DNA of 64,000 bases. Origin: Caenorhabditis elegans. Taxonomy: Eukaryota; Nematoda; Chromadorea; Rhabditida; Rhabditidae. This document shows, one piece after another, positions 27,401 through 40,259 of this stretch. The notes under the pieces were generated by a model that searched no databases, was not told where the DNA came from, and saw only the letters and a program-made list of their open reading frames with translations. The stretch is taken from the NCBI RefSeq assembly GCF_000002985.6, contig NC_003282.8:10788001-10852000 (forward strand), read 5' to 3'. The first letter of the stretch is position 1; each line of letters opens with the position of its first letter. The translations under genes were made by a program, and so were the position numbers.

Positions 27401-30400
27401 TTTCCTTTTCAAATAATGAACAAATTTATGTATTTACGATTTCACCTGTTGTTGAAACAGAAATAATTTTCAATTCCTTCCAATAAAATTGTCTTCATCT
27501 GACTCATAGGCTGAAAATTCCCAGATCTACATGAATTTGTTGAAAACAATTTTAATTGTAGCTTTCAGAAAAAAGCGAGTTTCTTTGAGCTTTTAGTCAC
27601 AAAAAGGAAGTATTACTATAATCTTCTTCTTACTACATTCTTGATGAAGCCCTTCTTGCAAAAAGTCTAGATCTATCGCAAACATTAAAGCACAGTATCT
27701 TCTCCGAAATCTCGGAATAGTCGCACAATCAGTGTTAAGCATCAATCGTGAGCGAAACTGATCGCTTGTTGATCACTTTTGAAGGAATCTGTGTAAGTAC
27801 AAACACACAAGCCACAGTTTGTAGCTTCACATTATAGAGCTGAAATATTCATTTTTGGTATTTGAGAAGTGTGTTACTCCTCTTCACTATGAACTACAGC
27901 TTTAGTCATATAAATTGTGAAATTTCTAATCGAGAACAAGCTTTTTATGAATTTCCAAACCAAGTATACATTGCGGTTTAAACCCTCTTTGTAAGGTCAT
28001 CTAATCCGTACGATAATTTCTATGCAAAAGACAGAAGAGGAAGACAGGTGTGGCGCGCGTCGCACAATTGGTTTATAACCGCATCGGGGTCCTTCGCCTC
28101 CTCACCGTCTTCGTGTCAATTCTCGTAACAGCCGACTGTTCCGTCTGCTGCCAAACGTTCGGTTCAAGGCCATTTTAACCATTCGAACTGACAAAAGTAA
28201 CTAGACACTTTCACTGACCAACAGAGACTGAAAGTCAGAAGATCGAACTTTGAAGTTTGTGTAGTGGAGAGAGGCATAATTTTCAAAATTTATGAAGTGA
28301 ATGGCTTTTGCAAATTCTCTAGTTTGAAATAAAGCACGGGTTACGGTACTCGTTTTCTCTTTAGAAACCCAGAACAAGCTGGTCAAAAGATGTTAAATGT
28401 TTCAACTACATTATTTAACATTTATACTATACCAATTCCCTCCCTTTGCTTTGATTCTCTTATAAAAGAAATTGAATCGTTAGCGAAGCGGGATACCTAG
28501 ATCTGGTTTATTGCCAATCTCCACGCAAGTTGACTAGTTGACCAGAAACAGCAACACTTTCTAGATTTTCACGCATCCGAAAAAAAAATGTTGAGAGGAA
28601 TGGGAGACGAACATCCTAGTGTATTTGACATAAATATTGTTGTGTTCGTGGAAATTGTGTTTTGATTTTTTCAGTGTTGAAACAGACTTCAGCATGATTT
28701 ACTAGACCTTTTGTTCGAAGACTAATATTAGAAAATTCATATTCAAACGTATCAGATAATTTGGATGTCTTCGTTGTAGTTTTTCAGTCACTTAAAAGAA
28801 ATAAAATTTAAAAAGGGATCATGCTTAGGGTTTCCAAATTAGGTGGGCACGACTTCAAGCGCCTGCTAACCATCTTGCTTGCCTACCATACTTATATGAG
28901 CAATCTTCGTTGTTTGTCAGTTTTCGTATTTAGCATCTTCCTCTGACGCTGATCTTCGAACTATGTATACCTAAAATCTAACACTATCCCCCATATTTAG
29001 TCATCAATAAAGAATCAATCCTTTTGAGTGTCATTATCCCTTCCTTCGACCCGTCCACCACCTCTGCCACCTCAATCTATCCACAATACATGATGAGCCC
29101 CTCCTTCCATTCGTTTGGCCGCACTAGTCCCTCGTTTTCACTACATCGTCGTCGTGTGTCTTCAGTACTTGCAAGATATCATACAGATCACACGAGACGC
29201 AGAGCGCGTACTGTCGGTGGTGGCTGACGACTCTGAACGCGCGCACGCGGGCAATCGCGGTCCAAGGAGGGCACAGCCAAGCTCTCGGTGTCTCCGCAAC
29301 ACAGACCCCAACCCGCTCTCTGCGTATCTTCGCGCAACATGGTTTTTCGTCCGTTTGGGTCGTCCATCGGTCCGGTCTATGTCTCTATGTTTCCACATTC
29401 CTCATCTTCCATCTTTTTCTTCTTTCTCCACCGTTTTCGAAAGCTTTGCCTTGTACATATTATGAGTCGTTTCACACAGATCAATTTTCCTCAATCATTT
29501 TTCTGTAGATCCTTTGGTGTTGACCCTTATTTAGTTCCTTTTTTCCTCCAATACTTTCATTTTCAGCCTTTTCAGTTTGTCACTCTTCTATCTCGACTAC
29601 TGCATTCGTCTGTTTTTTATTTTATTTTTTGCCGCCTCTAGTCCCCAACACAAACCAACCACCATCAAATCATCTGCTCTCTTTTTCTCCGTTTTTGCTT
29701 CTTTTTCCTCCTTCAGTCTTTTGTTTATGTGCTCTTCCTGAAGAGTTGGATGGCTCTGCTCGTGATGCCTGGTGGCTTGACATTCCACTAGAGTCTCACC
29801 AACCAAATTTGGTAAATAATGTGGGGTGCCCAGTGAAGTTAGCGTATGCCGTATAGTAGTTTTCATGCCGCATAATTTATGTGAAGATAACTTTTGAAGG
29901 TGGTGTATCACCAGTGGGGAAATTGTTTAAAGCCGCTCCTATAGTGCCTCCAACAGTAATTGTAAAACTTTCCAAAATTTATTTCAAATTTTATTATTTA
30001 CCGTTGCAACAATTATTTACAAAGTTTTCACTTATCGTCGATCAAAAAAAATTTCTAGGATTTTTACATTTTTGTTTATTTTTATTATTTGCATCTAAAA
30101 TTTCTAATGGTTCAAATCTGCAAAAAACTTGTTTAAAGTTTTATAAGAAAATTTCAAAACCTAGCAAGTGGGGCTTATTTTTTCCTTCCACCAGATTTTC
30201 TCACAAGATGTTCAATATTTGTTTTCTTGATGCACAATACAAGAATATCCCAATAAGTACACAATGCCTGACAGATTTTGATTGATAACTATTTGTTCTC
30301 ATGATTTTCTAGATGCATTTGACTTTTTTTCAATTCACCCATGGGTTTTCCGTTTTTGGTTTTCTCATTTTTAGGGCATAAAAACAAAAAAAGAGCATTT

Positions 30401-33400
30401 GCACTAACATCGTCCTTTTTTTCTCCCTTCTGATTGTCTCGTTTTGCTTCTCTTCGCAGGTAGTTTCATGCCTCTCACTTTATTTCTCTAATGCTCTCTG
30501 TCTCATATACTCTATCACAGGCTGCTTTGTTCTTTTTTGAACAAAAAACACTTTTTTGAAGCTTCCCTCGTTGATTTCTACTTTATTTCTACTCTACTCA
30601 AAAGGACTACATAGGTCATTTGCTTTGCTTTTTGGTTTTCTAATTTTTTTGTACTCAAAATTAGGACTAGTTACTTCAAACCTTTGAAAGCTTGGTATAT
30701 TGTGTTTTTCTAGAAAATCAAAAGTTGTTCTCGAAAAACATAACTTAATAAGCCTAGAAAATTATTTTATTTTTTCAAAACTACTTTCTATTCTGGAAAT
30801 AATTTGCGTTTGAAAATCAAATACCAAACTGTGAAGTTATAAAAAAATCATCAAAAAATTGTTCCCCCGACCGGAATAATTCATATTTTTGTCATAAATC
30901 AATAAGCTTTTCCTATTTTCCAAACAGCGAATGTTTGTATTTGAGTTTTTTTCTGCTGTCCGCCGTCATCATCTATGCCGCCGCGGCTTCCTCTTTTCCC
31001 CATTTTACTTGTGTTTTTTCTTACTGGGTGGCAGCAATCCAGCAGACGCTTCTGCTTCCTCCCTCTCTGTTCTTTGCTGAAAATGAAGAACAGAGGGTGG
31101 CGGCAGGAGGGAGAAGAAAACGTCAATATATGGGGGTATGACATGACGTCACCTCTTCTGACGACGGATGCCGTTTAGACTCATGGAATCGAATGGTGGC
31201 GTGGCTCGAATGTAGATGTCATTGTAGAGAGTGGAAGCTGTTGCTGGAGGAGCGGGTGGAGGGTGATGGAAGAATGAAAAAAGACATATTGATGTACATA
31301 GAAACAACGTTTTGATGCTCGTGATTCACTATTTTTGATCGAATCCACGTCATAAGATATTGATTCATTCTGAGTATTAGGAGAAGCCATTCTAGGAAAA
31401 TTCTAATTGTAAGTACATGCGCTGATTTCAAAACAACTTCGGTTATGAGCGAAAATATTCAAAAATTGTTCTTATCACCCTAAAAGTATTGTAAACTTTT
31501 TAAAAATATGTTTTCAACGTCGGAAAGATTACTGAAAGCTTTTCGAATAGATTTAGTTTTTCTCAATATTCCGCAGTGGTATTTCCTCATGAATTAAGAA
31601 CAAATTTTAACTTGGATTAAAAGTTGGCAAGACTTGGATTTACGCTGGGCCAAAGTTTACCCCGAGTGTGGCCAACTTTTGCCCTGTCTTAGCCAACTTC
31701 AATATATTTGGACCAAACTTGCGTAAGAAGCTGAGGATGAATTAACTTTCAATTTTTGAGCAAATGGGCCCCAAAACTGTTTTTAAATAGTTTTCCAATC
31801 CGAAAACTTTAAAACAGACAAGCTCGACAGGCCAGTAACATTTTCAACTAACCTGCATTTTTAGGATTTTTAGATTGAAATTAAAAATTAGAAAAAAACT
31901 TCATAATTTCATCTCAAAGTTCTCGAAGATAACCCATTTACCATCTATTGTTATGGACGTTTAAATAATTTTGCAAAATACCTAAAAATTTGCAAAAATG
32001 CATTTCAAACCAATTAATGGACAGTCCCCCTAGCAGAACCTGTTTTTCTCGCAATGGTCGTTTCTGAAACTATATTGGTTCCTGCCAGTTTCTCTTCCAC
32101 TCTACAATTTTGTTCCCTCCGTTCACTCTTGACTCTTTTCCAACCAAAATTGTCTTCTTGGACACTTGGCTCCACCCACTATGCCAGCACAAACCCTCAA
32201 TGCACGCACACACACATTGACATCTCATCTTGATTGAAACTGATTGTGAGTGAAATATAAAAATCCCAAAAAATTATCGAATTTTCACATTTTGATATTT
32301 CTATTCGTCTGCGACCTACTTGAATCGAACACTCGCTCACAATATATTTCGCACTTCTTATCACAAAAACTGAGTCTCTTTGTCCCTCGGTGGTTTTCAA
32401 TATTTCGTTTTTTCTGTCTCTCGTTTCCTTTCGAATACAGATGGACACAATCATACGGTTTGTGCCAAAAGAAACAGTGAAAAGAAATGAAAATATTTTT
32501 CCTCTCGTTTTCCATCATATTTCCTTCTTTTTCTCTGTATGTCCCTTCACATATTTTATAGCTTTTCCCTCTTACAATCGTCCGTATATAGTGCATTCCA
32601 AGGAAAAGAAAAGGAGAAGAATTCCAACAAAAAAAAAGAACATTTGCGACGCGGATAGCTTTTGGCTAATGAAGAACATCATGACATTTATCCTTTGCTT
32701 CTTCATTTCATCCGATGGACTTTTGTAGATGCATTTTTTAAATCAATAAGTTTTGATCATTTTAGTTAATGTTTCAAAATCTAAAATGATGTCCGGCGTC
32801 GGTTCCGAATCAAAAACTTCTCTCGGAAAAGTCGTCACAATTTTAGAATTTCCCACAAGCCCAGCTGATTATGCGAGATTTTCTCACGCTCTCTGAGTAC
32901 ATTCCAACTCTAGATTCCACGGGATAAAATGTTCCAAAAAATGGAATATGGATTTCGTTATTTATAAAAAAACATTTTCTTGAAATAAGGGAGCATTTTG
33001 TGATCTGTTTTTAGCACAGTTTAATTGTAGAACATGCCGTGGTGAGATCACGAAGACACAAACTCACAATTTGCTTATTTGTATTTCCAAAACTGCGAGT
33101 TTACTGATGGACACATCACAAATCAATTGAGCAGAAAACTAATTGGAAAATTCCAATTCAGAAATCAGCATATTTTCTCTAATAGATTTGCACCCCATTA
33201 GTCTACTTTGACAGCTCATATCACAGTTATTGTTTCTTCTACACAAACATTTTAACTGAAAAAAATTTGATAATTCATTTTCTATCGTTTTAATGATATC
33301 CTCAAAATGAACTGAGATATAATTTCTCAAAATAAAATGGTCGGGTGTAATACTTATAGAGGACTTTTAAAATAGGCCTATTCTAAATTATTTTAAATCA

Positions 33401-36400
33401 ATATCACCACCCCCTTGGTCACCTCTCCTTATTCTTAACTGCCAATACACACACACACATGTGACGAATTCTAGTGCCTTAGCCATCCGACGTCCCTCTT
33501 TCTTCTTCCTCCTCTTCTGGAGTCATCCAGAAACGGTATCACGAGATGTGAGAGTAGAGGAGTGAGTGTGCGCAGAGCTTCCTTCTCCAAACTCTTGCAC
33601 TTTGCTCCAAGCCTACACACACAGACAGACAGACCGAGGGAGAAAGAGCCTTCATTCTGCCACAACACCACCACACCACCATCTTCTTCTTCTTCTGTTT
33701 CCTTCTACTATCTATCCGAAAAGAAGAAGAAGAAGAGGCACGACGCCACAACCCACCCGTCCTCCGTCCGTCCGCACGTATGTTGGGGGTCTATGCGTGT
33801 TTTAGGGAAGAAGGCGAGACATAGTGTGTTAGGGATTGGAGGGACACAAGAGACTGAGAGTGTATTTCTTTTTGCTGTGTTGTGTCTGTGGTGAGTGTAT
33901 GTGTGTGTGTGCGTATGTGTGAGTTAGGGTGAGTGAGGAGCGCTTTCTCTAGCTTTCTCTCCACCATCTCTCTCTCTCTCTCTCTCTTCTTGTATTCGGA
34001 TCGGAAGAGAGTGTGTGTGTCCCCCCTCTCCTCGATGTGTCTGCAACCTTCTGTCCCCCTTCGCTTTCTCCTTCCATCATCATCTTCATAGTCTCTTCTT
34101 CTTATTCTTCCTAACACTTCTACTCCTTCTTTACCTTTCTATCACCACCTCTATCCCCTTGATACCTGGTGTGCACCCTCAGCTGTTAGAAGCATGAAGC
34201 TGGGCGCCAGGAACACATTTTTTGCTCTTTTCCCGCTAGCTGCCTGCGTCTAAAGGACATTGGGCGGAGACTGGGGAAGAACGTTCATGCACTGCCACAG
34301 CCTACTGACCTAGAATGAGATATAGAAAGAGCCCTTACTGGTATTATGACCTTTCTTAGTCATTTCAGCTTCCTAGTTTCCTAGAATCTATGTGTTCTGA
34401 CATTTGTTTAGAGTTTCATGAAGGATTACCGTAGGATACATAGTATAGTCTAGTTTGTCTTTTTTTTTCTAAATTTATATTTTTAGAAGCCATATGAGCC
34501 TATTAAACTTTCTCAATTTGCTTCTGTTGTAAACACCTACAGTCTGAAAAATCCCAAGCTAGGGTAACCTATAACTCAACTTTTTATTAAGTTTTATGCC
34601 TCTTTGTTTCTAAAAAATATATCCTCTTTGAAACTCAATTGTTTTTTATTTCAGATCAATGTGGCCACCACAAGGGGTCCCAATGAGCACGCCGGGCTCT
34701 TCGGCCGGTCACATGCCACTAGGTGCCGGCGCCGCCTCCTTCCCCGGACAAATGAACGGACCTCCTCAACACCCTGGAATGCAGTATTCTGGACAAATGC
34801 AACAGTTACCCTATGGTCAAATGGAGGGCAACCATGCCATGTATGATCAACGAATAATGGGACAACGAGCCGCTGGACGGCCTGGCATGATGCCCGATTA
34901 CCCGCAAATGCCAATGGGACAGACACCGTGAGTTTTACAATAATTTTTCAAATTAAAGTTTTTTGGCCAAAAAAAATGTTGCCTTTTCCCTTTCACATCT
35001 TAAAAACCAATTTTTGAATTGAAGATTTATCAACAAAAAAAAGAGCTTTATCATAAAGAAATCTAATTGTAATAATTTTCAGTGGAAATACAATGATGCG
35101 AATGCCGGTTCAATACCCTTCAGGACCTTCACAAATGGCCGGACATCCACATATGCAACAAATGCAGTATGGTCATATGGTTAGTTTTTTTATAAGCTTT
35201 CTCAAAATATTTATTTTCAACCAAAAACTTTTCCAGATGCGAGCGCCTCCTGTCTCAGTGTACGGTCAAATGAATAATGCTCAGCAGTACGCAGTGACGG
35301 CTCATCCGAATCCAGTACCCCAACCGTACTATCATCCAGAAGTTAGGCAACTGTACGAGACTACTGCTGGATATATTGTGGATCGAGAATTATTGGCAGA
35401 AGGTCATGTTACACCTGGCAGCAATGGTGTCGAGGCAATGCTGACGCATGATGCTTCTGATTTTCTAAAAGTCTCGTAAGTTTTCGGATTTTCAATTTCA
35501 TGCGAAAATAATATCTTTTCAGACCTCAAACTGATGTTTTATTCTCAATTTGGCCAGTAACAAAGTCAAATGACCCCAATATCCAATACGAGGTTTATAT
35601 TAACCAAAAATCCGTGATGAACAGCCATATGCAAGTTAAATCGATTTTTATCAAGGACTTCTTGATAAGTGGCATGAATTCGATTCACATAGTGTACAAT
35701 GGCCCCCAGCAGGTATGTGAAAAATTTCAGATTTTCATTTTCGGATATTTTCACAAATATTTTTTTACAGATGTACAAGTATGCTTGTGAGTTCGTAACA
35801 CGGAAAAGTGTGATAGAACTGAGGAAAATATTGATCCAAAAAAGAGTGATAGAAGGTCAGCAGCTTGCCACTCAACAAAAACAACAATGTAAGTTCAACG
35901 AGTTTACTGTTGAATTGGACTGTTGAGTTTCTTTTTTTTAGATATGCAAATGGCAAACAAGCGACAAGCTGGATTCTATCCGGTTTCGTTGAACTGTGTC
36001 CTCTCCAAGAAACGAATGTTCACACCTGCCAAACATCACGAATGCAAGAAAATCTTCGACTTGGCACAACTTATCAATGCAAACAAGGGAATGACTCGAT
36101 ACTTCTGTCAAACTTGTAATGCCTACTTCAAATTCGAAGATATCACAGCCGACTACTTCTTGCTCAACTTTCTTCAGTCTATCCCTGCAGGAGTTAATGA
36201 TCTGATTGTTGAGAAGACTGGAGTAGTTCGTTCTGGAGATGTTGAGGATGTGAAGCCAAAACGAGGGAAAAAGAAGACTGATAATGATGCTAATGGAAAT
36301 GGAATCAAGAGGATAAAATCTGAAATCATTGTGAAACAAGAAACATTCACTGATATGCATGGACGTAATGTTCCATTTAGTCCGATGCCAATGCCGGGAA

Positions 36401-36992
36401 GTGTTCCTCCAGATTGGACAAGACTTCAGAGTCCATCCTTCTCAATGCAGAGTCCGAACAAGGTACAGCTTGGTCCAGCGACACCCGCAACTCCAGGAAT
36501 GGTATTCCAGAATCCAGCATCTGCCGGATCAATGCTCAACATGTCGTCTCCACGACAAACAATGATTCCGGGAATGCACCCAATGATGCCACCACATGAT
36601 GTTACTATGCGTTCGGGATCTGCTCCATACACACCCGAATCGGTGAAGAATGATAAGAATGATGAACTTTTGATGCACATTGAGGGATTGTATGTATGTG
36701 ATGTACCGATTCTGGAGAATGAGCAACTGACAGTACGGTATATGGATGGAACAAAGGATTTATGTTTTGAAGATTCAATGGTTTATGAATTTGTAAGTTT
36801 AATTGTTGTTGTCTATTGCTGAACTTTTTTTTTTAATTTGATTACTTTCAGGCGGAATCTCCGAAGCATCAACAACAAATAGACGGACCACCGCAAACTC
36901 TAATGGCACCAGGAAGCACAGCATCCTCAAGTGGTTCAACATTTACACCGCCATTCGATGATATACATCTTGGAAACCGACCATCTCACTAA
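24428..36992 (+). CDS. ZMIZ/tonalli-type transcriptional co-regulator with SP-RING-like domain
   Basis: Nuclear PIAS-like protein of the ZMIZ1/2-tonalli family, whose members act with chromatin remodellers and sumoylation. Eleven exons join in frame: 24428-24493, 24900-25013, 25060-25165, 25937-26153, 34655-34927, 35083-35179, 35237-35475, 35523-35712, 35771-35888, 35942-36792, 36852-36992 (803 residues). Residues 5-110 match the ZMIZ N-terminal helical domain (TNSRL, ELTKWCQDQRAF). A basic patch (KRKRAPPKPK) and a Met/Pro/Gln-rich region follow. Residues about 340-475 resemble the region before the ZMIZ RING (PINIT-like). Residues 490-535 are the MIZ/SP-RING: Cys492, Cys508, Cys529 and Cys532 are present, but the zinc-binding His is Lys510. 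The C-terminus is Pro/Ser/Met-rich. Intron 4 spans 8.5 kb; splicing across it restores the frame exactly (GG|A, Gly). A shorter isoform could begin at Met 34659. I first thought of LDB1, but the domain order fits ZMIZ only. Confidence 0.85.
31035..31125. repeat. Imperfect hairpin with TCTGTTCTT / AAGAACAGA stem
   Basis: CCTCCCTCTCTGTTCTT pairs imperfectly with AAGAACAGAGGGTGG...AGGAGGG about 20 nt downstream; outer bases (GACG/CGTC) extend the stem. It lies inside the large intron of the ZMIZ-like gene. The size would suit a small-RNA precursor, but no known microRNA sequence is recognised. Confidence 0.35.
33470..34260 (+). promoter_or_regulatory. CT-rich block, probable internal promoter of ZMIZ-like gene
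   Basis: Strongly pyrimidine-rich DNA with (CT)n at about 33965-33989 and (GT)n at about 33893-33915, unlike the AT-rich intron around it. It ends about 400 bp before exon 5, whose fourth codon position after the junction offers an in-frame ATG at 34659. CT-rich tracts are common in worm promoters. Promoter activity and an isoform lacking the N-terminal domain are inferred. Confidence 0.4.
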
Positions 36993-37933
36993 CTTTCTAT
37001 TCGAAAATTCGAAAAAAATCATTGATGCCTTAAAAACTCCCACCACCGCCGTGTCTTTTTAATTTTCTTCACTCCCGGATGATTCAGGCCTTCTTCTTTC
37101 TCTTCTTATTCCCGAGTTTTTGATCCCTATCCCATCTCGTATTGTTAATCTCGTTTTTCACCTGTTCTCCCCCAAAAAGATTCTTCCAGTTGTTCCTGGA
37201 CACCCATATCTTTCCGCTTTTCGCTCTGACATCTGTCACGCTAGTCATTACATTGTTGCCTTTTTTCTCTAGTATTGCTTGTTACAAAATGTGATTTAGT
37301 GATACATTTTCATTATCCATTGCAATAGAATTATATCCAATCACTTCTTTACCATATATTACTGTTGATTTATTCATGACTTGAATTTATCAATTCATCA
37401 AGGCTGAGCCTTTTTTTCTTTGTTGACATTTTATGCAGTGACGAAAGGTTATAAAATCAAACTGTCACGAAATCTGTGAATAGTTTCTTTATAATTTCTT
37501 GTCATCTCTACACCCCTACCTTACCAACTTGTGCTCCGAGTGAGAGCAATTCCTAAATTTATTTATATACATCCGATAGCATCATCTCACCACGTTGTCC
37601 CAGTTTTCGCGTAGGGTAGTCTCATCAATTGACTTAATATTCTTCCCCAAAAATGTCTGGCTGGGCCAGACTCTATATGTATATTATGGAGCACTTTTCC
37701 CCCGTCAACTCACTTATCTCCATTACTTTTTAAATTTCCACAAGATGTCCTCTCAAAATTCCTCGTTAATTTTTCATCCAATTTTCAAACATTTTCTCAC
37801 TTTCATTTCATCCATTGATTCATTTTTCATTGATCTGCAAATTCCAAGTCCCCCTTGATACAAATTGAATGTATATTCATTGATTTATTTTTCACATCTG
37901 TCCAGAAAGTGAGAAGAAAAATGATGTCTGTCT

Positions 37934-37939
37934 AATAAA
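37934..37939 (+). terminator. Possible polyadenylation signal of ZMIZ-like gene
   Basis: AATAAA lies about 940 nt after the stop at 36992. I see no nearer canonical signal, so the 3' UTR may be long; a variant hexamer could be used instead. The signal is only about 90 bp from the stop of the convergent paired-domain gene. Confidence 0.3.
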
Positions 37940-38027
37940 CAGTACAAGTTAAATACACATATTTGTACCTGCCTAGCAATTTAAGAATGAAAGAGTGAAT
38001 ATGAGATCGAATGGGAATTAACTAAGC

Positions 38028-40021
38028 TTATATTGACACCGGATAATCATAACCTGAACCATCATTGTTTCCGACCGGGATACTGTAATATTCGTTTAGA
38101 TACTCATTTCCATTTGCATCTTGCATCTGAAACCATAATTGTTTTATGAATGAAAAAATCAATCTCACCGAGACAAAAACTGGAATAAAACTTTGTTCCA
38201 TTGCTGAACCTTCCATTGACGATTTCCGTTTTCGAGATTTTCTTTGTTCGGGAGAACATGCAGGAAGAAGTACTCCCGTCGCTCGAAATCTTAAAATTGT
38301 TGTAAAGTTGAGGAGTCTGGCTCAACATCTAATGCTCAGGTGCCGGTGCAAAAGCAAAGTCTATGTGTTCTTTTGAAATTTTTTTCTCTAGTTTTTGATT
38401 AATTTTTAAAGACGCCTCAAATAAAGTGCCAATTAATGTTGTTTAGAAAAAAATTGTTATTTGAAAATTATAAATATAAACAAGAATTAATTGTAAGAAA
38501 AAATTTCTCAGTTTGAGGTTTATGCAAAATGTTTTTTACAATTTTCCCACACCTCTAACTGGCAAAAAAACTTTCAGAATGCAAGGATGCGCAAAAATCT
38601 GTTCGCAAAAATTAAAACAATTGATTTAAAAGAGTTAAGAAAAAATTAAAGAGCGTGTATTTACTTACAGTCTATTTGAGAATCGATGAGATTAAATTTA
38701 TAAAATTAGTGCTTCTCCATTCCTTTTATTTTTTTCTATTTTTAAAAGTTCTAGTCTTTTTGAAAGTACCCTCATCATGTCAAGCTAATATTACTTGTTC
38801 GAATTGGTAGACAAATTTTTTTGAAACATCATAATCAAGTTCCATTCATCGAGAACATTGATGGCGTTCCCAATGCAACAAAAGAGTTCTAAAAAAATCA
38901 TGAGACCATTATTATTCTTTAGAAATCACAAAACTATACTATGGTTCACTTGATATAATCAATTGAAAAGAAAATGTGCGGCAGAGATCAGAATTATCTA
39001 TTTGAGTATTTTTTTTTATATAAACAAGTTATTAAATTAACTCACCGACTGATAATTTTACTTACACAGCCATGCGAAATACACAAAGATTTTGAAATGG
39101 CGTTGACCTGAAATTGAAGATCACTGGCACGCTGCCAACTCTGGACAAACTCACTTTCATTCCATTATTATGTAATTGAATAATTCGAGTTCTTTCTTCC
39201 ATCGATAACGGTCGACCAGGACAATAAGGTCGACCATAGAGATTTGTCCCTAAACGTTTAATAATTAAGTAGTAGAATGAGCTTTGAAACCACCTTTTTT
39301 CCGATTTTTCCTGCCGTCTTGTGACGGATTCTGTTGCATTGACGTAGGGGAAGATGTCTTGGAGCCTGATTCATCAACTGATGAAGATGAGTCACTTTGT
39401 TGAGACTCGTAAGAATTTGGTACTTCTATTCCCTTAAATAATAAAAAATGAAGACAAAGAATCACTGAAAATCAGAGCTGGTTTTATGGGAGTTTTGAAC
39501 GATTGCATAAAAATTATAGAAATGCTCAAATTTTAAGATCTCAAGTATTTGATGATTGGTTGCTTGAAATATGTGTGTTTACATGAATGCTCCAATTTTT
39601 GTTGTTGATGAAAAGTTGATGAAAACTTTTTTGTTTGAGATTTGAGGTACGAGAAGGTACTATTTTGGAATAGATTGATCTAGCCATAGAATAATTGCCA
39701 AACTTCGGATTGTAAAATTGATTTGACAAAATGAAGAGTGAAAATCTTTAAAACTTAAAAAGAAATTCAAGATATGATCAGAATATATGAATTAGTCTAA
39801 CAAAAAGAAAACTGAGTTTAACTAGTATGTATTAGTCATTTACCGTACATTAATGGTATGTCTCGTTGAGGCATTTAAAATTGCAAAGTAAAAACACGGA
39901 GCAAAAAGAAAAAACTTACATTGAGCCAATTATTGAAATCTCTTTGCAGAGTATGAGGTGTTGATAAATCAATAACCGAAGAGCCACATTGTTCGTGATC
40001 ACAGCAATGTACATCTAGCAT
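38028..40021 (-). CDS. N-Pax-type protein: single paired subdomain (PAI)
   Basis: Putative DNA-binding transcription factor of 205 residues. Six exons on the minus strand (40021-39920, 39432-39294, 39249-39155, 39107-39046, 38289-38169, 38126-38028) join in frame. The N-terminus has a Cys/His-containing start (MLDVHCCDHEQC), then an acidic Ser-rich linker and a basic KNRKKG. About residues 80-135 match the N-terminal helix-turn-helix half of a paired domain: GRPLSMEERTRIIQLHNNGMK, then ISKSLCISHGCVSKIISRF. A basic QRKSRKRK stretch follows and may be a nuclear signal. The short Tyr/Asn-rich tail ends the protein. There is no second (RED) paired subdomain, octapeptide or homeodomain, which is the pattern of worm npax genes. 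An upstream exon ending in GGAAG|GTGTGT near 40206-40250 may be 5' UTR; its ATG would run out of frame into the first coding exon. Confidence 0.82.
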
Positions 40022-40259
40022 TCTGAATCCATGAAACAGTGAAGTGAGACCAGGAAATTAAATGAAAACTCTCGAATGAAACATCGAAAAATGGTTCAGC
40101 TTCGGGTGAAAGGGGGATGTTCAGAACGACATATCGAAAGTTGTTTTGATTGAGAGAAAAAAGTAAAAGGAAAATGGAAAATAAGGAGGTATTAGTAGAT
40201 ATCTAGATGTGTTTGTACACACCTTCCAAATGTTGCTTCTTGTTTTTCAGATCCCCCTC

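Larger units (their letters stand above)
26154..34654 (+). other. 8.5-kb intron of the ZMIZ-like gene
   Basis: The donor is GG|GTTAGT and the acceptor TTATTTCAG. I found no nested gene on either strand that I could support. GC/CT-rich patches at 28040-28160, 29040-29420, 30930-31200 and 33470-34260 stand out and may be internal promoters, enhancers or non-coding first exons. A foldback lies at 31035-31125. Confidence 0.55.

Noticed and set aside
29024-29911. Several overlapping open frames of 60-117 codons on both strands
   Set aside because: They lie in a GC-richer part of a large intron and have no splice context, family similarity or codon pattern. Composition explains them.
33965-33990. 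(CT)n tract as a repeat element of its own
   Set aside because: It is part of a broader pyrimidine-rich promoter-like block and is described there.
34655-36992. LIM-domain-binding protein (LDB1) reading of the Met/Pro/Gln-rich gene
   Set aside because: The rich N-terminal part is suggestive, but the later exons do not follow LDB1. They match the ZMIZ region and SP-RING instead, and the upstream exons match the ZMIZ N-terminus.
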